Notes under the pieces: generated by a model | Database searches by the model: none | What the model was told of the DNA's origin: nothing | Seen by the model: only the letters and a program-made list of their open reading frames with translations | Part shown: positions 8,600 through 15,792 of the stretch, piece by piece | Layout of the letters: every line of letters starts with the position of its first letter | Position numbering within the stretch: position 1 is the stretch's first letter | NCBI RefSeq assembly: GCF_009068765.1 | Contig: NZ_CP035534.1 | Span: forward strand, 1,364,001-1,428,000 | DNA length: 64,000 bases | DNA from: Sulfurimonas hydrogeniphila | GTDB taxonomy: Bacteria; Campylobacterota; Campylobacteria; Campylobacterales; Sulfurimonadaceae | Direction: 5' to 3' | Position numbers and translations under genes: made by a program

Positions 8600-9741
8600 A
8601 ATAGATTTCCATATTTATAATACGCCGCACAGGCACCTTCACTGCTGACCATACAGCTGCCAAGCGGTGTCTGCGGTTTGCAGGCTGTACCAAAGATCGT
8701 ACATTCGTTTGGTTTTGCCATTCCTCGAAGTATATCACCGCAGATACAAAGCTTATGGTCTTCTATCTCCTCTTTTGGTAAAATATCAGCATAAATATGT
8801 TCCGCATCAAGATAAGCATATTCGTCTTTGAGTCTGTATCCGCTATCGGGAATATTTCCAAGTCCCCGCCATTTAAAAAGAGAGGCTTTTTCAAAATACT
8901 TCTCTATAAGTGCCTGTGCTTTTTTATTGCCGTCATACGAAACGAGTCGTTTGTACTCCACTTCAAGTTCGCATCTGCCTTCATTGAACTGTCTGACTAT
9001 CATCAAGATAGCTTCCATGACATCGACCGGCTCAAACCCTGCAACCACTACAGGTCTGTTATACTTTTTTGGGAATTTTTCGTAAATTTTACTTCCCGTT
9101 ATAACGCTTACATGTGAAGGCCCCAAAAAAGCATCAATTCTGTTGTTATAGCTGTCTACATGTTCATCTCTGCTGTCTATAAGCTCCACCATGACTTCAG
9201 GAACCGTGACATGGTTGATATGAAAGAAAATGTTTTTTATCTCTTTTTTAATAACAATATCTATAAGTGAAGTTGTCATAGGCGTTGTTGTCTCAAAACC
9301 GATGGCAAAAAAGATTATTTTTTTATCCGGATTTTCCTGAGCAATTTTGAGTGTATCAAGCGGAGAATAGACAAAACGCACATCCGCACCTTTTGCACGA
9401 GCATCCTGCAGACTGCCGTGGCTTCCGGGTACTTTTATCATATCACCGAGTGTTACCAAAATCGTATCATCAAGCTCTGCCAATATGTAGGCATGATCAA
9501 TCCGCTCTTTTGGCATAATACATACAGGACATCCCGGTCCGTGGATAAAGTTTATATTTTTTGGCAGAAGCTGCGGGAGACCAAATTTCATGATAGAGTG
9601 TGTATGACCGCCACAGACTTCCATGATATTAACCGGTTTTGGAAGTTTTTTTGCCTCTTCGTTTATAAGTTTTGCAAAACCCTCGATTACCTCAGGATTT
9701 CGAAAACCGTCATACAGATCTTTTAACTGGAGTTGGCTCAT
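8596..9741 (-). CDS. hypD: Hydrogenase maturation protein HypD
   Basis: HypD is the iron-sulphur scaffold on which, with HypC, the Fe(CN)2CO unit is built. The conserved motifs NIMEVCGGHTHSIMKFG (residues about 39-55) and HGPGCPVCIMP (about 67-77) are present, and the 4Fe-4S cysteines appear in the C-terminal part (CICGDILRGMAKPNEC). The reading frame opens further upstream inside hypC, but the ATG at 9741 (MSQLQLKDLYDGF) has AGAGGTG 8 nt upstream and follows the hypC stop by 1 nt. Length 381 fits the family. Confidence 0.95.
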   Translation of the reverse strand: MSQLQLKDLYDGFRNPEVIEGFAKLINEEAKKLPKPVNIMEVCGGHTHSIMKFGLPQLLPKNINFIHGPGCPVCIMPKERIDHAYILAELDDTILVTLGDMIKVPGSHGSLQDARAKGADVRFVYSPLDTLKIAQENPDKKIIFFAIGFETTTPMTTSLIDIVIKKEIKNIFFHINHVTVPEVMVELIDSRDEHVDSYNNRIDAFLGPSHVSVITGSKIYEKFPKKYNRPVVVAGFEPVDVMEAILMIVRQFNEGRCELEVEYKRLVSYDGNKKAQALIEKYFEKASLFKWRGLGNIPDSGYRLKDEYAYLDAEHIYADILPKEEIEDHKLCICGDILRGMAKPNECTIFGTACKPQTPLGSCMVSSEGACAAYYKYGNLL

Positions 9742-9742
9742 T

Positions 9743-10033
9743 TTATGCACCTCTGTTTGGACAGTTATCATCCTCTTCAACCAAAGAACGCCGCTCTTCC
9801 TCATCAAGTTTTTCTAAAATTTCATTATAAACTCTGAGTGATTCGAGGGCATCCTCTTCATCTATTTTGTTCATAATGAAACCGATATGCAATAATACAT
9901 AATCACCGATTTGTACATCATCTTCTTCCATAAGTTCGAGTCCTGCCTCTCTTGTGATACCCATAGTATCAACAACCGCAACATTACGCTCTTTGTCTAT
10001 CTTTACTACTTTGCTTGGTATTGATAAGCACAT
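9743..10033 (-). CDS. hypC: Hydrogenase maturation chaperone HypC
   Basis: HypC binds the large-subunit precursor and HypD during Fe(CN)2CO assembly. It begins MCLSIPSKV with the required Cys2, followed by the small OB-like fold with VGDYVLLHIGFIMNKID-type sequence (here IGDYVLLHIGFIMNKID). At 96 residues it is slightly longer than many HypC proteins because of an acidic tail ending EEDDNCPNRGA. It is separated from hypB and hypD by single bases. Confidence 0.95.
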   Translation of the reverse strand: MCLSIPSKVVKIDKERNVAVVDTMGITREAGLELMEEDDVQIGDYVLLHIGFIMNKIDEEDALESLRVYNEILEKLDEEERRSLVEEDDNCPNRGA

Positions 10034-10034
10034 A

Positions 10035-10814
10035 TTACCCTCTCATCTTTCTTTTAAACTCTATCCAGTCTATCACTTTTTCAACGGAGGCTTTGTCTTT
10101 GATATTTACTTCCAAAATATCTACATTTGGCTTGATTTTTCGTGCTTCATTTTTTTCATGTTCCACATCATACTCAAAATGCTCAAGCAAATCCGTTTTT
10201 GTAATAAGTATCAAATCAGCCTGACGAAACATTACAGGATATTTTTCTATCTTGTCGCTCCCCTCAGGAACCGAAACAAGGACAATATTCAGATGTGTAC
10301 CGACATCATAAGATGCAGGACAGACAAGATTGCCGACATTTTCCACAAAACAGACATCAATCTCCTCAAGAGGCATTTCATGCAGACCCTTATGTACCAT
10401 AAAAGCATCCAAATGACAGGCACTGCCTGTTTGAATCTGATATGCCGGTATCCCTTTTGCTTTAATCCGCTCAGCATCTCTGCTTGTTTCCAAATCACCC
10501 TCGATGACTCCAAACTTAAAATCAGCCATATCAGCCATATTTTCCAAAAGTGTCGTTTTTCCGCTTCCCGGGCTGCTCATCAGATTAATACTCAAGACAT
10601 TGTGTTTATCAAAATGGGCACGGTTATGTCCTGCTTCATGATTGTTTTTATCTAAAATTTTTGTAATGACACTAATCGTTTTAGAATCATTGAGCTGTGG
10701 GTTATGATGCAGTGTTTCATGTGCTGCCTGGTGTTCATGGCTATGGTCGTGATGATGGTGATGCCCATCTCCTAAAGTTGTTCCTGTTATACTGCATCCG
10801 CAATCTGCACACAT
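10035..10814 (-). CDS. hypB: Hydrogenase nickel GTPase HypB
   Basis: HypB is the GTPase that drives nickel transfer with HypA. The N-terminus MCADCGC contains the high-affinity CxxCGC nickel site, followed by a histidine-rich store (HHHHHDHSHEH, residues about 18-28). The G domain shows the P-loop SSPGSGKTTLLE (near 80), GDLETSRD, and TKTDLLEHF (G4). Length is 259. It follows the Ni transporter by 9 nt. The His-rich stretch suggests both nickel storage and delivery. Confidence 0.96.
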   Translation of the reverse strand: MCADCGCSITGTTLGDGHHHHHDHSHEHQAAHETLHHNPQLNDSKTISVITKILDKNNHEAGHNRAHFDKHNVLSINLMSSPGSGKTTLLENMADMADFKFGVIEGDLETSRDAERIKAKGIPAYQIQTGSACHLDAFMVHKGLHEMPLEEIDVCFVENVGNLVCPASYDVGTHLNIVLVSVPEGSDKIEKYPVMFRQADLILITKTDLLEHFEYDVEHEKNEARKIKPNVDILEVNIKDKASVEKVIDWIEFKRKMRG

Positions 10815-10823
10815 GTTTTCTCC

Positions 10824-11465
10824 TTATCCTAATAACATATCAGCACCTACAAGAACCGATATGAAACCGGCTGTTGTAAAGACTTTTCTTACATTCTTTT
10901 TGTTTGTCAAAACTTCTTTGTTGAGATATAAAATAATGCCTCCGAAAGAAACAAACACAATACTTACCCCTGCTATGAAAAAGAGTATCATCTCAAAATT
11001 TATACTCTTGTCATGAAGAGCACCAAGAGTAACAAGCATACCTCGTACTCCGCCCATACCCATCAGCGCTCCCATGGTCCATGCTGATGCTGTTTCTATA
11101 TTTTCGGTATGTGTATGCTCTTTTCCAAAATAGATATGAATATGTTCTTTTCCGTCATGCATATGTTTGTTGAGATGGATTTTGTCCGTATAGACCATAT
11201 ACAAAAGATATATTCCCATTCCGATAATAACAGTTGAAGAGATAATATCCCCATATGCTGTTATTGCCTCAGGCAATCGATACACCTCTAAGATCTTTGC
11301 AAACATAAAAAGTGTCAATCCGTGGCCAAATGCAAACATAACTGTAATCATCATGGTTTTTTTCATAGACTTTCCGATAGAAAAATCCGCAATAGCTGTT
11401 AAATGGTCAGGCCCAAATGCATGAAGTATCCCGTAATAGAAGATTATCATATATCCTAATTCCAT
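10824..11465 (-). CDS. Nickel/cobalt transporter (HX4DH type)
   Basis: A six- to seven-helix inner-membrane protein of 213 residues in the broad NiCoT/NicO/HupE group. The metal motif H-A-F-G-P-D-H (HX4DH) lies in the first helix (residues about 15-21), and a His-rich cytoplasmic loop (HLNKHMHDGKEHIHIYFGKEHTHTE) is near 97-121. It is the first gene of the nickel-hyp operon, and its upstream region carries both the TetR-type operator and the 21-bp motif also found before hydA, so nickel uptake is probably co-regulated with the hydrogenase. Confidence 0.85.
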   Translation of the reverse strand: MELGYMIIFYYGILHAFGPDHLTAIADFSIGKSMKKTMMITVMFAFGHGLTLFMFAKILEVYRLPEAITAYGDIISSTVIIGMGIYLLYMVYTDKIHLNKHMHDGKEHIHIYFGKEHTHTENIETASAWTMGALMGMGGVRGMLVTLGALHDKSINFEMILFFIAGVSIVFVSFGGIILYLNKEVLTNKKNVRKVFTTAGFISVLVGADMLLG

Positions 11466-11485
11466 AAAGTTTTATCCTTTAAAAA

Positions 11486-11499
11486 TGAATGTTTATTCA
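11486..11499. promoter_or_regulatory. TetR-type operator A (Ni/hyp operon)
   Basis: TGAATGTTTATTCA, an inverted repeat TGAAT-N4-ATTCA, 20 nt before the Ni transporter ATG. On the minus strand, A/T-rich -10-like sequence (TATAAAAT) precedes it by about 18 nt, so it would sit at or just after the transcription start. The same TGAATG-N3-ATTCA pattern recurs at 12910-12923 and (minus strand) 21518-21531, the latter before hydA. Confidence 0.65.
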
Positions 11500-11550
11500 G
11501 GTTTAAAAGATTTTATACTATATTATGTAAAAGAAAGCTAAAAAGCAGTA

Positions 11551-11571
11551 TTTCTTATATAATTTTAGAAC
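11551..11571 (-). promoter_or_regulatory. Shared 21-bp upstream motif, copy 1
   Basis: TTTCTTATAT-AA-TTTTAGAAC on the plus strand. A copy at 21595-21615 is identical at 19 of 21 positions, differing only in the central dinucleotide (GG). Both copies have the same orientation relative to the minus-strand operon and lie 51 and 63 nt upstream of the TetR-type operator. The ends TTCT...AGAA form an imperfect dyad. It is a candidate activator site. Here it also lies just before the plus-strand gene at 11584. Confidence 0.6.
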
Positions 11572-11583
11572 TTTGGAGTTACA

Positions 11584-12267
11584 ATGCACTGGCAAACCGA
11601 ATGTTTATATTGCGGTGGTTACATGTATCGTCTGCATTCACACAATATCAAATGTTCACAATGCAAAAAAAAGCTTTCAATAAAAAGAGTAAATACAGTA
11701 CTTTTTCTGATGGAGGCTTTTTTAGACAACAAAAGTGCTTTAGATGCATCGAAACTGCTGCATATCTCCTATGTCTGTGCAAAAAACTATTATCAGGATT
11801 TCAGAATGCTTTGTGCAAATATCAGTGAAGAGCATTATATGAAAATAAGAGACAATGCCGTAGAATATGAAGAATACTTTTATATAGAAAAATCAAAAAA
11901 ACATAAAAGCGGTGCCATCTTTGATGCATACAATTTTTTGACTTTTGACTATAATGGATATATTTATACACTTTTAATGCCCTCTTTGCAAAAATATAAA
12001 AATCAGTTTCTAGAAGACAACCTTGAAGATACGTATACCAAAGAGTTTAAAAAATTTCAAAGAGCAAGCAAACTCATCCGACTTTCAAACAAAGAAAACA
12101 AAATTCTTGATTTTTGGAAATATTTTGAAAAATCGATTCTTGTATATAAAGGTGTTTCCCATAAACTTTTTGCCTACTATCTCAAAGAGTTTGAGTTTAA
12201 ATTCAATTATTCAAAAGAAGAAGCTTTAGAACTTCTCATACAAAATTATTTTAAAGAGCAGACATGA
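11584..12267 (+). CDS. Zinc-ribbon/HTH protein, transposase-derived regulator candidate
   Basis: A 227-residue protein with an N-terminal zinc ribbon formed by CLYCGG (residues about 8-13) and CSQC (about 27-30), followed by a helix-turn-helix-like stretch SALDASKLLHISYVCAKNYYQDF (about 50-72). This arrangement resembles the DNA-binding part of ISXO2/IS1595-type transposases, but no DDE catalytic domain follows. The C-terminal half is a charged, aromatic-rich segment I do not recognise. A GGAG lies 5 nt before the ATG. It is divergent from the Ni/hyp operon and overlaps the endopeptidase gene by 4 nt, so it may be a domesticated transcription regulator of hydrogenase genes. That role is inference. 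Confidence 0.6.
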   Translation: MHWQTECLYCGGYMYRLHSHNIKCSQCKKKLSIKRVNTVLFLMEAFLDNKSALDASKLLHISYVCAKNYYQDFRMLCANISEEHYMKIRDNAVEYEEYFYIEKSKKHKSGAIFDAYNFLTFDYNGYIYTLLMPSLQKYKNQFLEDNLEDTYTKEFKKFQRASKLIRLSNKENKILDFWKYFEKSILVYKGVSHKLFAYYLKEFEFKFNYSKEEALELLIQNYFKEQT

Positions 12268-12800
12268 AACAATTGGCACTCCTGAGCGTAGGAAACATTT
12301 TAGAATTTGATGATGGTGTAGCTGTCTATGCTTCACAATACCTGGAAAAAAACTACACATTTTCTCCGCAGACAGATATTCTCAACGGCGGTGTTGAAGG
12401 CATAAATCTCTTAAATCTTTTTATGGAGTATAAACATATCATCATTCTTGATGCCATTGAGATAGATGACAAACCCGGCAGTATCTACCATATACCTTCC
12501 AAAGAACTTACAGGATATGGTCTCAATTCCGGCGGAGCACATGAAATAGGTGTGTTGCAGTGTTTTGATATTTTAGAACTTATGGGAAAAGAGATCCCTA
12601 AATCGAGTATCATCGGTATAGTGCCACAAAAAATTGATGTATGCATAGGATTAAGTATGACTATGCAGGAGACTTTTGGTACATATATTGATACTGTCAT
12701 TACTGTCTTGCAAAAAGAGGGAATTCAAGTAAGTAAAAATGAACATCCTGTCTCATTGGAAGCTATTATTGAAAGTTTCAAAAACCCGGTAAGTCGATAA
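12264..12800 (+). CDS. Hydrogenase maturation endopeptidase (HyaD/HupD family)
   Basis: This protease removes the C-terminal extension of the NiFe large subunit after metal insertion. The N-terminal SVGNILEFDDGVAVYA carries the first nickel-sensing acidic residue (D in the DDG, usually E or D), LDAIEIDDKPG carries the second (Asp), and GGAHEIGVLQ carries the histidine. At 178 residues it is full length. Because only hydB in this window has a tail to cleave, hydB is the probable substrate. ATGA overlap couples it to the zinc-ribbon gene. Confidence 0.85.
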   Translation: MKQLALLSVGNILEFDDGVAVYASQYLEKNYTFSPQTDILNGGVEGINLLNLFMEYKHIIILDAIEIDDKPGSIYHIPSKELTGYGLNSGGAHEIGVLQCFDILELMGKEIPKSSIIGIVPQKIDVCIGLSMTMQETFGTYIDTVITVLQKEGIQVSKNEHPVSLEAIIESFKNPVSR

Positions 12801-12873
12801 TGCAGATGCAATAATTTGCTTTGAACTTTGAGGAATTACAGGAGTTGTGGATATATCTCATATCTGCATTATC
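12796..12873 (-). ncRNA. Possible TetR-controlled small RNA hairpin (or 38-codon ORF)
   Basis: Perfect 12-bp arms GATAATGCAGAT (12796-12807) and ATCTGCATTATC (12862-12873) enclose 54 nt in the gap between two convergent genes. Just to the right lies operator B with a minus-strand -10-like TAATAT (12930-12925), so a minus-strand transcript would run into this hairpin and then a short T run near 12780. The same strand also has a 38-codon frame from ATG at 12894 to a stop at 12778, with a weak ribosome site. No protein match comes to mind. Existence of a transcript is inference. Confidence 0.3.
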
Positions 12874-12909
12874 ATGAAAAAGTCGTAGTTGCATCCAAAA
12901 TCTTAAAAA

Positions 12910-12923
12910 TGAATGAACATTCA
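12910..12923. promoter_or_regulatory. TetR-type operator B (orphan)
   Basis: TGAATGAACATTCA; with one more base each side it is a 16-bp palindrome (12909-12924) with 7-bp arms. It is the most symmetrical of the three operators, yet lies between convergent genes. On the minus strand it is followed by ATTTTTAAG, very like the sequence after operator A (ATTTTTAAAGG), so it looks like a copy of that promoter region. Confidence 0.6.
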
Positions 12924-12953
12924 TATATTAATATATTCTATCTTATATTCCTG

Positions 12954-13511
12954 TTAAAAACCACGATTAAATTCTATACTCGGATTGGCAAATATATGCA
13001 AAATATCTTCCAAAGAGCATCTTTTTTCTTTTTCTTTCACAACAATGCCCATATTTTTCAAGGTCTGCAAAATAACACTGATATAGTTTTGCCAATGCGA
13101 CTCAAGAGCTTCGCTCAATGCCACTTCTACCGATATAATATCCTCTGGAACAATACTGATGACCGTTGTCTCTGCCATTTTTTCACTCATAGAACAAATT
13201 TGCAGCATTTCGGCAATTTCGACTTCATTGGCAGTTTTTTTGACAAGCTCTCCGTCTAAAAATTCATCAGTTGTTTTTACACTGATCTCTCCCGTTTTTT
13301 TCATATTATCAGAGGCTGTATTTACAATAATGACTGCATCATATTCCTGCAAAAGAGGCATTAGTCTAAAGCCCAGTGTCCCTCCATCGACTATTTCGAT
13401 TTCCGGTTCAAAATCAAAATTTTCTTTTAAAAACTTTCCGGCATACAGACCGGCCCCTTCATCTTTAAAAAATGCATTGCCGCTTCCGATAAGTGCTACT
13501 TTTTTATTCAT
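12954..13511 (-). CDS. hydD: HydD: divergent hydrogenase endopeptidase homologue
   Basis: A 185-residue relative of the HupD/HyaD peptidases, in the place of hydD behind hydABC. GSGNAFFKDEGAGLYAG retains the acidic ligand (E). The second ligand region reads IIVNTASDNM with Asn where Asp (DA) is expected, and the third reads TANEVEIAEML with Asn where His is expected (compare AHEIGVLQ in the other peptidase of this window). Two of the three nickel ligands therefore appear replaced. The ATG at 13511 (MNKKVALIG) is chosen over an upstream ATG inside hypF; it overlaps the hypF stop by 8 nt. It may act as a chaperone or a metal-independent factor. Confidence 0.75.
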   Translation of the reverse strand: MNKKVALIGSGNAFFKDEGAGLYAGKFLKENFDFEPEIEIVDGGTLGFRLMPLLQEYDAVIIVNTASDNMKKTGEISVKTTDEFLDGELVKKTANEVEIAEMLQICSMSEKMAETTVISIVPEDIISVEVALSEALESHWQNYISVILQTLKNMGIVVKEKEKRCSLEDILHIFANPSIEFNRGF

Positions 13512-15792
13512 AATTTTCCTTGATACTGTTTTGATGTAATGCATAATAGGCCTGCCCCAGTGATATACCACCGTCATTTACCGGTACTTTTGATGCAATA
13601 TTATATTTAATATGATTTTTTTGAAAAAGAGACACAACTTTTTCCAGTAAATAACTGTTTTGAAAAACGCCTCCGCTGAGTATTACTCTTTTGTTTTTAT
13701 GTTGTAAGCTGATTTGTATTATCATCGCAGCAAGAGCATTCATAAATTTTGCCGGTATTAGCTCTTTTTTCTCTTCGGCAAGTATCTCCTTGATAAGATT
13801 TTTACAAGATATCACATCATCTTTTACCTCAAAAGTATACTTCTTTCTTGTTTTAAATTCGCGTGCAAGACTCTCCATAATCATCCCGCTCTCTCCTTCG
13901 TGTCCTAAAGGATTCAAAAAACCACACAAGGCATATACAGCGTCAAAGAGTCTTCCCACAGAAGTAGTCTGTATAGAGTTTATACTCCTGTTTCGCATGA
14001 GGTAGAGCGTTTGTATCTCCTTTTTATCCAAAGAAGATACAAAATCATTGGGCATACTCTTTATTTCCTCAAGAGAAAAAATATCAAATAAAAGAGAAAG
14101 TGCAACTCTCTTTGGTTCTTTTATCGCTTTTTCACCCCCTATCAAAAAAAATTCTTCCATATGGCAGACTCTTTTGTACGCTTTTGGTGTTGCCAAAAGC
14201 ACTTCACCGCCCCATAACACTCCATCGTCTCCAAAACCTGTACCGTCAAAACAAAATGCCAAAACTTCTTCATCCAAAGCATACTCTGCCATCGTACCCA
14301 AAGCATGCGCATAATGATGCTGCAGCTGTATAAGTTCACATAAGGGATGATTTTGTATGTACTCTTTGGCCCATTTTGTTGTTTCATATCCTGGATGTTT
14401 GTCACATACAATAATGTCAGGCTGAAAATTATAAAGTCTTTGAAAAGTTTGCACAGTCTGTCTGAAATATTCCATAGCTCCAACTGTATTTAAATCCCCG
14501 ATATGAGGTGACATAACAATATTTCCCTCAAAAGCCAAAGTAATTGTACTTTTTTGCTGTGCACCGAGTGCCAGGATTTTTTTACTCTTTTGTATCTTTG
14601 TTACAAAACTCAGTGGGGCAAAACCCCGTGCCAACCGTAATGTGATATTTTGATCGGCAATCTGCATCATAACACTGTCATCACAGCCGTTAATAATCTC
14701 ACGGTCATGGTTAAGCGATACTTCCACAACAAGGGGCAATTTTTTAAAGAGTTCTTTTTGATCTTGAATAATCGGTTCATCACTTAAATTTGCACTTGTG
14801 GCTACTATGGGGAATTTGAGTTTTTTTAAAATCAATTCATGTAAGGGTGTATAGGGAAGGAACGCACCGATTTTGTCTATATTCGGAGCAATGTATTTGC
14901 ATAATACCTGTTGCTGGCTTTTCTTTTTTACCAAAACAATGGGACGCTCTTTTGAAACTATGAGTTCTTTTTCACGCTTGGAAACTTGACAGATTTTTTG
15001 TAAAGACTCTATATTTTCAAACATTACAGCCAACGGTTTGCTTGGTCTGTGCTTGTTAATTCTCAAAAGCATCACTGCTTCTTCATTTCTTGCATCACAT
15101 ACAAGATGAAAGCCGCCCAGTCCTTTGACAGCCACTGTTTTACCGGATTTTATACACTCACATATTTTTTCTACAGCCTCATTGTTCTGAGCCTGACACT
15201 CTTCCATCAAAGATACAAATTCCAACTTTGGTCCACAGTCATAACAGGAAATCGGCTGCGCATGATAACGGCGATTTGTCGGGTCCTCATACTCCTCTTT
15301 ACATGTATCGCACATTGTAAAGTTTTGCATTGAGGTGTTTTTTCTGTCATATGGAAGATTTTTTATAATGGTATATCTCGGTCCGCAGTTGATACAGTTG
15401 ATAAAAGGATACATGTAACGGCGGTTTTTCTTATCAAACATTTCACGCTTGCAGTCATCACACAGTGTCATATCCGGGCTCAGCATTGTTGAAAGAGCGC
15501 TGTCTTGGGATTTTACAATACTAAAACCATCATCACTTTTGAGCTGTATATCTTCAATGCCAAGCGTATCTATTCTACTCAAAGGCGGCGCTGAAAAATC
15601 AATCTCTTTGATAAATTCAAGAAGCGTCTCGTTTTCCCCCTGTACTTCAACAACAACGCCATTTCCATCATTAAAAACAAAGCCGCATAACCTGTACCTG
15701 TTGGCTAAGGCATAAATAAACGGGCGAAATCCGACACCTTGAACAATACCGCTGATATATATCTTTTTTCTACAGATAGACTCCGCCGACAA
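13504..15792 (-). CDS. hypF: Carbamoyltransferase HypF
   Basis: HypF turns carbamoyl phosphate into carbamoyl-adenylate and loads HypE for CN ligand synthesis. Domains in order: acylphosphatase with GIVQGVGFRPF (near residue 15), two zinc fingers (CDDCKREMFD...CINCG and CDTCKEEYED...CYDCG), a YrdC-like domain (KTVAVKGLGGFHLVCDA), and a Kae1-like C-terminal domain (HHYAHALGTMAEY, SGGVFQNSYLLEKV). No ATG is available at the right place. A TTG at 15792 follows AAGGAG by about 9 nt and is my preferred start; the frame can be extended to a TTG at 15810. It overlaps hydE by 23 nt. Confidence 0.92.
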   Translation of the reverse strand: MSAESICRKKIYISGIVQGVGFRPFIYALANRYRLCGFVFNDGNGVVVEVQGENETLLEFIKEIDFSAPPLSRIDTLGIEDIQLKSDDGFSIVKSQDSALSTMLSPDMTLCDDCKREMFDKKNRRYMYPFINCINCGPRYTIIKNLPYDRKNTSMQNFTMCDTCKEEYEDPTNRRYHAQPISCYDCGPKLEFVSLMEECQAQNNEAVEKICECIKSGKTVAVKGLGGFHLVCDARNEEAVMLLRINKHRPSKPLAVMFENIESLQKICQVSKREKELIVSKERPIVLVKKKSQQQVLCKYIAPNIDKIGAFLPYTPLHELILKKLKFPIVATSANLSDEPIIQDQKELFKKLPLVVEVSLNHDREIINGCDDSVMMQIADQNITLRLARGFAPLSFVTKIQKSKKILALGAQQKSTITLAFEGNIVMSPHIGDLNTVGAMEYFRQTVQTFQRLYNFQPDIIVCDKHPGYETTKWAKEYIQNHPLCELIQLQHHYAHALGTMAEYALDEEVLAFCFDGTGFGDDGVLWGGEVLLATPKAYKRVCHMEEFFLIGGEKAIKEPKRVALSLLFDIFSLEEIKSMPNDFVSSLDKKEIQTLYLMRNRSINSIQTTSVGRLFDAVYALCGFLNPLGHEGESGMIMESLAREFKTRKKYTFEVKDDVISCKNLIKEILAEEKKELIPAKFMNALAAMIIQISLQHKNKRVILSGGVFQNSYLLEKVVSLFQKNHIKYNIASKVPVNDGGISLGQAYYALHQNSIKENYE

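Noticed and set aside
12846-12887. 13-codon GTG-start ORF with AGGAG on the plus strand
   Set aside because: No downstream plus-strand gene exists for it to lead, and it overlaps the candidate hairpin; probably chance.
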